64,000 nucleotides of DNA, taken from the NCBI GenBank assembly GCA_022885665.1, contig JAGQDJ010000056.1, forward strand, positions 62,001-126,000. The letters are read 5' to 3'. The stretch is from Triops longicaudatus (taxonomy: Eukaryota; Arthropoda; Branchiopoda; Notostraca; Triopsidae). The notes beneath the pieces were generated by a model. The model was not told the origin of the DNA and did no database searches. It saw nothing but the letters and a program-made list of their open reading frames with translations. Positions 12,241 through 23,200 of this stretch are shown one piece after another. Every line of letters starts with the position of its first letter. The first letter of the stretch is position 1. Both the position numbers and the translations under genes were made by a program.

Positions 12241-12463
12241 CTCTAAGTAAGTGGTGCCCAACCTTTTTTCACCCGAGGGCCGCGCGCGACATGATATAAA
12301 ATCTCGCGAGCCTGAATGTTCCGGTTTTCCAGAATCATGCCGACGTTAAAAATGAAATTATGCAGTGATATACATGAGTGGTATAAATGAACGGGCCGTT
12401 TGAGGCACCTTCGCGGGCCGGATGTGGCCCGTGGGCCGTAGTTTGGGCACCACTGCTTTAAGT
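12241..12463. mobile_element. hAT-type MITE (207 bp) with 8-bp target site duplication
   Basis: The element runs 12249-12455. Its ends are AAGTGGTGCCCAACC and, inverted, CAGTGGTGCCCAAAC, the familiar terminal type of hAT/Charlie-like short elements. The interior also pairs, with a GAGGGCCGCGCG arm near the left end and CGGGCCGGATGTGGCCCG near the right. It is flanked by CTCTAAGT (12241-12248) and CTTTAAGT (12456-12463), an 8-bp duplication with one mismatch, as hAT transposases make. There is no coding capacity. It lies about 160 bp beyond the CWC27 stop codon and may be in its 3'UTR. Confidence 0.88.
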
Positions 12464-12619
12464 TATCATGTTTAAATTTTGATAAACTAAGTTTGTTAAA
12501 ACCCGGGTTCTGAACGGTGCTTAATAGCGTGTGTGATCGGAAGAATATTCTTACAACAACGATTTTCGTTGATAGAAAAGGCAATGTATTTAAATTGCAT
12601 AAAAAAATAAACACCACCG

Positions 12620-15600
12620 TTATGCACCATTTTCATCTGCTGTGGGTAGTTTAACACCTTCTCTTCGGCGTTTAGCCAGTGGATTCCTGGGATCGAACAC
12701 TTCGTACCAAGATTCATCTTTTGTACTGGCGTCTTTGGCCAAAATGGGTCCCTTTTCTTCGAATTTCAGTGCGTGAGCCATCCAGATCTCATCTTTCACC
12801 ACACTGTTCAAGTCTTCCACAATCTCTCCCGGCTCTTCGGCCGGTTGTTCCATCAGTTCTGTCATTTCTTCCGACGGTGTCTCTTCCACTTTTTCTTTCA
12901 CGCCGTGTAACTTGTCCTGAAACTTTTGTAACATGGCCAGAGTGGCAGCTTCTCGGCTGCTACCTACATAAGCCAACAAAAAGGATAGTTAAACATGAGA
13001 CATTGCTTTGAAGTTGTTACCTTTTCCTGGCAAATCTTTTTTCATGGCTTGGTATTTGGCTCTCTGTTCTTTATAAAACCTCAAGAGGTCATTTTTTTCC
13101 ACAGCTTCTTCTTCAGCAATCTTTTTCCTTTTGGCTTCTTTTTCCTCTTGCTTCACTGCACGTTTCTTGTCTATAAGCTCTCTCTTTAGTGTTTCAAATT
13201 CTTCCCGGATCAAATCCCTGTAAGCAACGAAATTTCTTCAAGATAATCTTATTAATTAAGTCTTGTACCGCTCGGTTTTCTCCTTCTGGTTTTCGTCAGC
13301 TTTCTTCTCCACTTCTAGAGCTGGTTTGGTGTCGTCCGTTTTCTTGGCTTTCAATTTATCCTTGATGCGATCCAGTTGTTCCCTAATACCAGGCAAACTC
13401 AATTAAAGGAACAATTCAATGACTGGATCATTAAGCCTGACTTGTCATCTTTCGATGTCAGGGACTGCGACATGGTTACATCTCCAGCCAGTCGCTCTTG
13501 GTCCTCATGACCTTCGTCCTTCTTGTCTGGTTCCAAGCTTAGTGCCGGAATATTGACCAACTTGGGATCGTTAGCTAAATCATGGCTGGATTTGCCTTTG
13601 CCTTTCGACTGGATCACTTGCACGACTTTAGTGGTTTCTTCTTCCTCCTCTTCAGCTTCATCTCCGAAAGATAGAAGTTTCAAGTTCCTTAAACAGAAAT
13701 AAGAAGAATTATTTATAACCCAGCATGAACGGCTCCAAATGCAACCAACTTGGTTCCTTTGATCTTTGGCTTTTCTGCTTTCGTTCTGTCGGCAACTTTC
13801 TTGCGCTTTTCCCTAGGAATAATATCCGGGAATGGATTACTAAGCACTTCTGTGCTAATAATCTTTGGTGGATACGTCGGTCGTTCATTCTAGCAAAGAC
13901 AATAATCAATATTAAGGTAAAGTTTTAATCTAGAAATGTATTACTTGATCTGTCTCCAGTTCATCAAATTTAGTCAAGTTGTATTGTGTATTGCCCGTCA
14001 CTTTTCCAAAGATGGTATGCTCATTTTGGAGATCCGGCGTTGGTCCGAGGGTAAAGAAGAACTGGGAGCCATTTTGGTCTTTACCAGCACTAGCACAAGC
14101 TACCAAACCCCGACGGAAGAACCGGAGTCGGCTGTGCACCTCGTTCTATCAAAGAAACAAGAGTCGTAAAACACTGTTTATATTTTAACCTTAGCTAACC
14201 TTAACTTAACCTAACACAAGCAAATCTTTCCTAATTTAGTAACATGCAAATAGCTTGAATTTAAAAGTAAAAAATAATAAAGCCGTATCGTCAGTTGAGT
14301 TATATTGAGAAACAAGGCGCGCTTGTCCATTTTTCTTGTCTATTTTGGTTAGTTTATGAGTGAAAAACAAAACAAAAAATGCCGCTTCTGTAAAATACCG
14401 TGCACAACCTAGCAAGCTACTGAATTTCTACGTCCGTGGTGGAATTCGTGAGTAATTAATTCTTAAAATATGCGTTCAGAGTTTCCCCGCGCAGATACAA
14501 CTCTGAACGTGAACGAAAATCTGCACGACAAATATTCAGAAATATCAATTTTGTGGAAAATTCTTCTTGGGATTGTTAACGTTGATCACCTGAACACACA
14601 TCACCATGTCTTCGAAAAAAAATATTTAAGTTATTTTAGGGGAAAAAAATACAAACGAAAAGAGAACGTCACAAAAAGAGTAACTTAAGCCTTAAAATTT
14701 ATAATCCTTTTCATAAACGCATTTTTTTTTGGATTGCCTAAATTTTTACTGCTATTGTGATCTTACTTGTCCATACTATATTTAACTTTGTGAGAATTTA
14801 GCTTCTGAGCTGAGTTTTCATGCGTGTTTCATTACAAGTCGCGACGTTCCTGAGAGCAATACCCTCTCCTCCTAAAAAATCATATGGTATAACACGGGAA
14901 AAAGGTCCGAGTTTACTAAGTAAATTTGAAAGTCGCATCTGCCTGGAGGTGAAAGGCTGTGACTGTTTTCATTAATGTGACAAAAAGGCTGGTCACCGTA
15001 ACATCTTTCCGACAAAAACGGAGCTTCTGTCACAGTTGTCTTTTGGTACTAAAAAACTCCAAGACACCAAAATGTGTAAAAAAAATTTTTAACTTCCTGT
15101 TGCCATGAAACGTGTAAAAACAGAAATCTGATTTTTCCTTAGTAACAAAGCTTATTTATCGTTGAATCTAGTGACCCCTACAATGTTGCCTAGCGTTGAG
15201 TAACCGAGGAGCAGTAGACGGCCTACGGCTTCTCATAAAATGTTCATTTACCCCATGTGTTAAAAATAACCCCAGCTGATAACAACTTATTATTTTATGC
15301 ATCTAGCTTATCACCTTGAAGTGTTCACCGTAAATTGACTCCCCTCCAACGCCGGTTCCTGTTGGATCTCCACCTTGGGCAATAAAATTCTTGACGACCC
15401 GGTGGAATATAGTTCCGTCGTAATAACCTTCCATACACAGCTGGACAAAGTTTCGGCACGCTTTGGGCGTTTCTTTGGAAAACAATTCCACATCAAAGTC
15501 TCCCAAGCTCGTATGTAGAACCACCTTAAGGGCAAAATAAGTAACAGAATTAATAACAATCCCCTACAGTCCTCCTTCTCTGTTCCTTTTGTTTTAGAGT

Positions 15601-15670
15601 ACATTTTGGATGTATTTGTTTTCCTTACCTTTCCGCTCGTTGGTGGCTCTTGTATATAAATATTACTCAT
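12620..15670 (-). CDS. CWC27: CWC27, spliceosome-associated cyclophilin
   Basis: A nuclear cyclophilin-type protein of the Bact spliceosome, thought to act as a CWC22-binding chaperone. Eight exons: 15629-15670, 15315-15524, 13945-14145, 13750-13889, 13442-13687, 13269-13382, 13021-13217 and 12620-12963, totalling 497 aa (human about 472). The start MSNIYIQEPPTSGK is nearly invariant in the family. The cyclophilin domain (residues about 13-175) shows FHRVVKNFIAQGGDPTG, GSQFFFTLG and HTIFGKVTG. NPFPDIIPREKRK and LLSFGDEAEEEEEE follow, then a charged coiled coil and the typical C-terminal FDPRNPLAKRRRE. The active-site Arg of cyclophilins is present (FHRVV). However, the position of the conserved Trp should be inspected in an alignment, because CWC27 proteins are often catalytically inactive. 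Intron 2 is 1.17 kb; the others are short. Confidence 0.96.
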
Positions 15671-16105
15671 TTTTCAGGGTCTGGTACGCCGCACGGTATA
15701 TATACAAGAAATATTCTGTGATCGCCGACACAACGCGTTCCTTGACGTTGTTTACTAAACAAAACAGAGTCGCGTGTAAACCTTATTGGCCAGGTGGCGT
15801 ATTGTGCCCTTTGCGTAAAATTAGACGCCCCGGGGCGATATTTGGATTTAATCCATCTCAGCTTCTTGTTCGGAACTATTCTCCAACCATTCCTCTGCCA
15901 ACGTCCATCCATCGATAGAGAATTGAAACAGATAGGTTAAAAATTGTCCGCTTCTTTGAAAGAGCCTGTTTGCCCATTTCTGTCCAGTGTGCTTCATTCT
16001 CCTATCAATGGATAGAAATTGGCAGATGGCAGGACAGAAAGACTAGTAAGAAAAGAGCAAGAATAACTTGCAACTGGTCAGGCTTTACAAGAATATCTAT
16101 TTATA

Positions 16106-16134
16106 CCCTGAAACGACTTGCTTTCGTTTCAGGG
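16106..16134. repeat. Perfect 11-bp inverted repeat (hairpin)
   Basis: CCCTGAAACGA, a 7-nt loop, then TCGTTTCAGGG. No mismatch in the stem. It does not match the histone mRNA stem-loop. Confidence 0.7.
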
Positions 16135-18658
16135 ATGAATCGGGGCTCTCTATTGAATGATGAAGGGGGGTAGACATGCAAAATGGTCCTATGGCAAAGA
16201 CCAAAACCGTGCCGTGTGCCGTGGTAACCCGCGAGGTCGTGGTCCCTTATTGATCCAAAGCACACCTTCCATTGACTGCAGCTAGTGCCTTGGTTGGCTA
16301 ACCCCATGTGAAGTGTAACAAGGGTCTGCTCTTCAGCTATCAGTAGGGACACCCAACGTTGCAGATTCATTGATCGATCCAATTTTACACCTACCCCCCC
16401 CCCCCTCCCTAACAGGCCCATGCAGACTAATTTTGCTTCTTCCTATAGTAAAGTTATTGTATAAATCTCCAAACTTGATTTACGGATAGAAAGCATGAAT
16501 CACCCAAAAGCCACGGCAGTGTAGGGGCGTTTAATATCAAGGGAAATACGCTGGGTAACGTCCGGCAGCTAGAACAGCGGTTTACCGCAACTCAAGATGG
16601 TATGTTATAGATAATAAATAAATAAAAATGCGAACACGCTTCTGTTTCATTTCCAATTCGCTTATGGCTTGAAATGTTCGAGTTTAGGCCATCTTCACAC
16701 CCCTTTTGCTCTAGTCTTGTTTCCCACCCCCCTGGTACACGCATCCTCACCATGAACTTCTCGTGCTCCCCGGTTCGACGGAGCGATCGCGCAACCCATT
16801 TGGACTATTCTTAGATACTGGCGTACACCCGACCAACACCGACACTCAGTTTGGCTCTCCAACGAGGGAGAGCAATCTGATTTCGGAAAGCTTGGCAAAA
16901 GGTGCAGTGGCTCTCATTCTGTCCCAGTTTTAGTGACGTAAACAATGAAAAAGCCGTTAACGAGTGAACGGACTAAATTGTAGTTAGGAAACTTGAAGAG
17001 AGTGGACGTCTTTTAACGTTAAACTTTACATTGGCAGGTGAGTTGTGCCCTTTCTAAAAAATGTACTTAATTTATTTCGTGTACTACAATAACCTTCCGC
17101 TTGACCGATGAACCAGTTTCGTTTAACCTTAACCTTGTCACCGACATAAATTTCATTGTTAGTCGATAGCACCGTATGGCATTGTGCTGTACAAGCCATC
17201 AAGTAAAAAATTTGTAGCTAACCATTGCGATGGACTAATCCGGGAAACAAAAAGTGTCGTTCATTTTGAGAAGCTTGCTCGTTTTCTTAAAATGAAGGGA
17301 AATTTAAAGGGGGTGTTAAAAAATGTCTTACGAATGTTTACCAGGGGCACAGACATTCTTTACTTATTCTCGTGTACGAGTAATTCAATACAGCCGTCAC
17401 AAACGCGTTGCTGTACCGGGTTTCGTTTCCGATTTCCCCCTTCTCGGGGTGTAGATCTCACAAATGGGCGTCGTTTGCAAACCGGAGTTAAACCATATAA
17501 CCTAGTCAGGTTTACTCGTACGCAGTAGGCGTTCATTTTTGACGGCAAGTTCATCGACTACTAGGCTATGACCATAAATAGACGCGTATGGACAAGAATC
17601 CCTCGTTTTGCTAGGAGGATTCTAATTCGACGGGAACTCATTACGTATTTATGGCCACACATGCACTCACAACGACACGTGCATGGTGGCCATTTGCTTT
17701 ATCTACCAGGTCAAGTATCACTTCATTCACTCTGCAATTGGCGTTTATCATATTTCTTTTTTTCTGACTATTTGCCATCGGGACATGCGTATATCTAACG
17801 CACCCAATGAACAGAACCAAAAAAGAGGAAATTTAGTAGAATCAATTCAAATCTAGCAGCAGCAGAGACGTGATGGTATTTCAACCAATGACAGCAAACG
17901 ACCGTTATGCTCCCACGAAATGACCATGAACAATGATCGACGAATTGTTGAAATTGTCTGGACAGCTGACCGTGCTGCTCTTGTGCGGAATTTCGTTTTG
18001 TCTTTCACATTATCGCCTTTAATCTCGCAGTTATCAGTAATAATGAATTCCGTACTCTCCAGAGGTACATTTGACAAGTGTTTAATGTAATGTAATGTAT
18101 CAATGCATGTTCGCGTAAGGTCAAACACTGGTTAGACGGCTTTTTAATATTAAACGAACTAATATTAAATATTTCTTGGAAAGAAAGGACCGAAGCCTTG
18201 GTGAAAAATTCAAGGAAGACGTCCAAATGATGGCAAAAGATATAAAAACCTCCGAATCCCTATTTTGGAAAGTAACTAAAAAAAATCCCCCGCATCACAT
18301 TGTAGGGTCTGTGCGTGTCATTGGACGACCTAATACTGTGAAGTACGCTGGTTCGTAATGAACGTTACGCACGAAACAAAAAAGGGATAGTAGAGAGCGT
18401 AGATATAACTCCCCTTTTGTTCCTACTGTTAAGAACAATGCAGAACACGAGACATAATTATGTTTGAAAATATATGGATATCAGTAGAACCATAAATCAT
18501 GCATTATTTGAATAAACATGCTATTGAACGCTAAATGGACGTAGATTAAACATTACTTTTTACACGAAATAGTTTTTTTATTAAACTCTTTATATTTTCA
18601 CTCATAATAATTTTTAGTATATTGTATATATTAAATTTAATTTGTTTCGTGAAACAAT

Positions 18659-18824
18659 ACAATAGAATATCGTTATAATGAACCATGTTTAAATGGAATA
18701 TCGACCATATTAGGGGGATCGTAATGTCCCGAGTAAACGTAAAGAAAAGCGTCTGATATAGCTTCAGATATACTGAACAGTGTTAGTTGGTACCGAGAGC
18801 TTCGTTATAACGAAATTCGATTAT
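18659..18824. mobile_element. MITE with CGTTATAACG-type ends
   Basis: The ends read ACAATAGAATATCGTTATAATGAACC and (inverted) ATAATCGAATTTCGTTATAACGAA. The interior aaagaaaagcgtctg and gatatactgaacagt is the reverse complement of the interior of the copy at 29689-29852. Non-coding; boundaries are good to about 5 bp. Confidence 0.7.
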
Positions 18825-20153
18825 CTGCGAGCTTGATATCCAAGTAGGTGTCTTTCACATCTTTATTCTTTATTTTGATTTATTTATTACTTTTTACAAG
18901 AAAGTTGTACAGTACGTGACAATGAAAGCAGCAAAGTACGATCATGAAAATAATGACCAGAACTCGTGGTCCCTGTCAGTGAAAATTAGGGGACACGGAA
19001 GGCGTAAAATCGAAAAGCGATTTTGCCGAGGCTCCTCACACAGTACGGCAATTCCTCAACAATGAAATTCTGCTAAGCCGTTATTCGTTGCGTGGCAACG
19101 TGTTAGTCCGACTACCGCATTTTATTGTTCCATAGTCCTTCTGTAATGTGAACTGTTCGTTAGTTGGTGTGCAGGAAACAAGAGCTTTTAAAAAGCAAAA
19201 TAGGTCTCGATGTCGAGCACAGGTATGGATAACCTATTGTGAAATGTTTCCTAGAAATCCATGTGTAAAACGAAGCATACCCCTTCCTAATTATGACTTA
19301 AAATTGTGCTATTGAGCAAGTAATCTTGTCATATTTAAATCACTTAGTGACAGTAAAGATTCAATTGGTAATTACTACTTAGTTTCAAATCAGCAAAATT
19401 TACAATGCGTTCAGTGTTAAACAGGTGTAGGATAGGCCTATATAGTGGTCTTAATAAGACTGTAATGACGTCCGGAGCAGTAACTGAAAATTAATGGAAT
19501 AAATTTCCATAAATTCTTGCACTCGCCACTTATTTTACCGAAGGCGGTCGTACCTTTACAACAGATTAACGCACTCCCTTTGTTATCACAGCAACGGTAT
19601 CTATTGCGATAAGAAAATGCTCTCAGTTCAGGCTAGTGTAGGCTACAAAGCTAAATGCAGAAAGAGCCTAATTCCTTACAAAATACTTCTGGAGAAAAAA
19701 ATTCCTTGCTAGTGCTGAAATCATTGTTACTGACATCGTTTCCTAAATAGATCAGCATATTTCTGGCGCGTTATGGATTGTAAGTGTTTCACAATTTCTC
19801 CCTTATACTACACAACTAATCGTTGGCCGAACGTCACGAAACACGTTGTAGCTATAAAGGCTGTTCACTAGGGAAAATACGTGTGTTTAACGCCAGTTTC
19901 CCTTATGTAATATAGATGTCCAGGCTAAATAATCATCTTACGGAAGATCGATAGTTCGTACTTGTAATAAATGCCCACAAGGAAGCTTATGTGGAGAAAA
20001 TTAATTTGCGCAGTGGGCTTCGAGATCCCTAACATTATTAACTAGTCCTGTACAGTACACTACTGCACAGTACGTGCTTTTTGTACATCAAGGCTCGCTA
20101 ACACTATTAAGTAACTTGATTTATTTATTTATTTTTTTTTTTGCAAGGTACCA

Positions 20154-20207
20154 ATGGCAGTATGGCAGCGAGGAGACGGCTGTCGACACCCTTTCCTGCT
20201 CTCCTGA
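20154..20207 (+). promoter_or_regulatory. Overlapping upstream ORF at the GlcAT start
   Basis: An ATG at 20154 (ccaATGG) lies 8 bp before the GlcAT start (20162, agtATGG) in another frame. It opens a 17-codon frame that ends at TGA 20205-20207, inside the main coding sequence. It follows a plausible acceptor (tttttttttttgcaag), so it would be in the mRNA if that site is used. An overlapping uORF of this kind usually lowers main-frame initiation; that is inference. Confidence 0.5.
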
Positions 20208-23200
20208 TGGGCGTGTTTGTTGGAGCGTTTCTGTATCTGGGTCTGCTACAAAGCTCACGAAGTCAGTCCTACCCGTCGTACCATGACCAAACTAACGAGC
20301 GCGCTATTTTCAACTCGCGCTCGCTTATGGACATTAACACCAAACCTTCCAGTAGCCCTTCGGCGCCCGAGGCCGATAAGCCGGGCGATATTTCTGTGAT
20401 TATGTCCCGGATTGACCAACTTCTCACATCGTTAGGTATTATCTTCCCAAGTGGACATCGTGCGCCACAAGGATGTCACAATACTAACTATGAAGTAAAC
20501 GGATTTTTAATCCGCTTTAGGAGCGACGGCTTTGTCTGGCAGTGAAGCACGAAAAGTTGGAAACCAGGTGGCGGGATATTTGTCGGACTATATTGCGCAG
20601 CGTTTATCCACATCAAGCAAAACATCTGTGGCGATACGACAGCCGTGCAGAAACCTAACTGCAGTCCAAAGTAAGCTGTATTAGCGAATATTAAATATGC
20701 TACCTTAATCCCATGAGATTTAGGAAAAACAGGAGTTTTATTTAAAAATTAATTCATAATTTCCTATTGGAATTAATAGCTATTGTACAAATCTTATGTT
20801 TAACACACACAAGTTTTTGAAACATTATTAATTGGAGCTCAGTCTGTCTTCGAAGTTTTAACGTTAATGCCCCGGTATACACAAATACCATATGGGAGAA
20901 TAGCATGGGAACTTTCAGACAGCGTGCTGGAAAAAACAGTTCAGAAATCGAACAAACTCTTATGACAGTAATGTTGGCTTTGTTAATTATGAGCGCATTA
21001 GCGTAAGTTTTTGTTCGGAAATCTTTCACTAAGTTTTTAAACTACGCTTGAATGTTGCTATATTTTTATTATACGGGGAAAATGAACATAAAGTAAACTG
21101 ATGCCCTAGTTCTGATTTTTTTAAAAAAAATTTTATGGTAAAAAGAGAAGAGATGTCGGTCAGGTACTTTTTGTAATATCGCGTCTGAAAATTCAAAGTT
21201 TTGCATCACAATATTGAGACGTGCCTCTATCCAGAGTTTCTATTTGACTTCATTCAACCTCTGCTGATAGTTGTAATAAGAGACCCTCCCCGGAGGAAAC
21301 GATGTCCCTATCTTTTGTTTCTAAAAAATACTGAAAGTTGTGTGCTCCGAGGCCTTAAAGTGTATGAGTAAAAAAAATCATCTGAATTTAATACAATGTT
21401 TCATAATGTCCCATAAAAGATTTGAACTAAGGATTTATTTGTTATATCACTCATATGTTACATAGAATTTCAAGCTCACAATTCCGTTAGTCTAGTTGTG
21501 GCTTAATTAGTGGTAAAAGATCCATACTTTTGTCTATATATGGACAAGCAAATACATTTTTGTTTTAGCGGCAAAATGGTCTTCAAGGTGACGCGAAGAA
21601 AAATTACACGTAAACGGAAAGTCAGTTACGTTAATTGCATAATCTGAGTTTAAAAAAAATCAGACGACAAGTAGAAAAATCGAATATTAAATTTCGAATA
21701 TGGAACAATTTCTGGAACCGACACCTAATTGGCCAGACTCTCTCTTATCCGACTACAGGCTAGTCGGTTGCGATAGGGCGATCAAACGTCCTGTTTTTTC
21801 GCTGTTTCTTTAGCATCCCTTTTTTTGGCAAACATGGTCGTTTGTCCTGTTTTCGGAAGAAATCAAAACGCATGATAGACGGCTAAAATCTTTGGACTCG
21901 CATGTTACGGATGTACTTTTATTAATTTTTCCCTTAATTTTCCTTTAAGACCTCGGTGATATTAAAGCTTCCTAGGGCGTGGCTAATGGCACCTCTGCCT
22001 ACGAAACTCTAGACTCAAAAAAGAAGACTTTTCGGTAGCAAAGTGTTGTTCAAATGTGTGGTTGTGGTGTTATCAATTTTTTCGAAAAATTCTTGTTAAT
22101 CTAAAAAACTGAGCTCAAAATTCTTGCAAGTTTCGGGTTGAATAGCTATAAAATTTCGCCATGCGTTCACTCAAAATTCTTATATATGATCATTGTCATT
22201 GCGAAAATTACACGATCTGAAAATTATGGGAACGCAAAAATTAAGAAACATGAAAATATCAAGAGCCCTTTAAGTTAACTTTGTGCACAATACCTAACAA
22301 AAGGCTCGTCTGACTTTCGGAATAGTTTTTAACGAAAATTATTTTAGAAAACGTGTGGTGACATAGTTGCCAATACTAACTCACGAGAAACACTAAAAGT
22401 ATTGGCTCATCTGAACAAATCAATCAAGCCGTCTTTGAAGAATCTCAAACTTACCTCATCCGGAAGCGTAAGCAGTAATTTACTGTCGCAAATGTCTTTG
22501 AAACTGTTCAGCTGAGGTTTTTTAAATTTTGCAAAAACGCAATCTCTTTTGTTTCGCCCAGCCTCCCCCGCTCCTACGTCGCCTTAACTAACATTTCCAA
22601 CTTTCTAAATATTCAAGGGTTTTTATGCTGCACCATTTCTTTTAGTGCAATGAAACGGTCTCTGCCATATTTACCCAACACTTTCATTACAGTTACCGAA
22701 AGAAGAGAAAAAACTTAAAATTCGTCACGACAAAGCATGTCACGTTTTCGGCTCAATGAAATTTTTTCACCCTAGCTCTTTGCCCAGAATTCTTCTTTCC
22801 TGAACGTAAATAATAAAAAGCGACGCTAATTTTCTCCCTTGTCATAATCATATACTTTTGTATTACACACACATATAATATGAGACGAACTGTAGTAAAG
22901 TCTGGATTTTTTTTCCCTAAAATCGAAGTTACCTTCCTCCAATGTGCCATTACTGAATCAAAGTGGCTTTGCAAAAAAAAAGCAACAAATCTTTACGTTA
23001 TACTCTGTCTTAGAATCTTGTTATAACTTTATAGAACGAATAGCCGGCTATGATGAACGAAATTTAATGTCCCAAGCTGTTTAAATTGAAAGAAGAGCGT
23101 GTGATGTGGCGAACTTTTGGGTGATTTTCTATTATACTCCTCATGGACTGGTAGGCTTAGATAGATTTAGTTAAGTTGTTAGGTTAGTTTCAGTTCGGTT

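Larger units (their letters stand above)
15671..20161. other. Intergenic, no gene recognised
   Basis: Between the CWC27 start and the GlcAT start, both strands lack a reading frame with recognisable protein similarity. Seen here are a C12 tract (16394-16405), a perfect 11-bp hairpin (16106-16134), a MITE (18659-18824) and a strong donor-like CAG|GTGAGT at about 17038. The last could end a noncoding first exon of the glucuronyltransferase, but that is inference. Confidence 0.6.

Noticed and set aside
15098..15110. GTTGCCATGAAAC as an X-box in CWC27 intron 2
   Set aside because: Spacing and second half do not fit the consensus, and the position is intronic.
16101..16421. A 106-residue minus-strand frame in the CWC27-GlcAT interval
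   Set aside because: Begins in a low-complexity Gly/Val run encoded by the poly(C) tract and matches no family. A chance frame.
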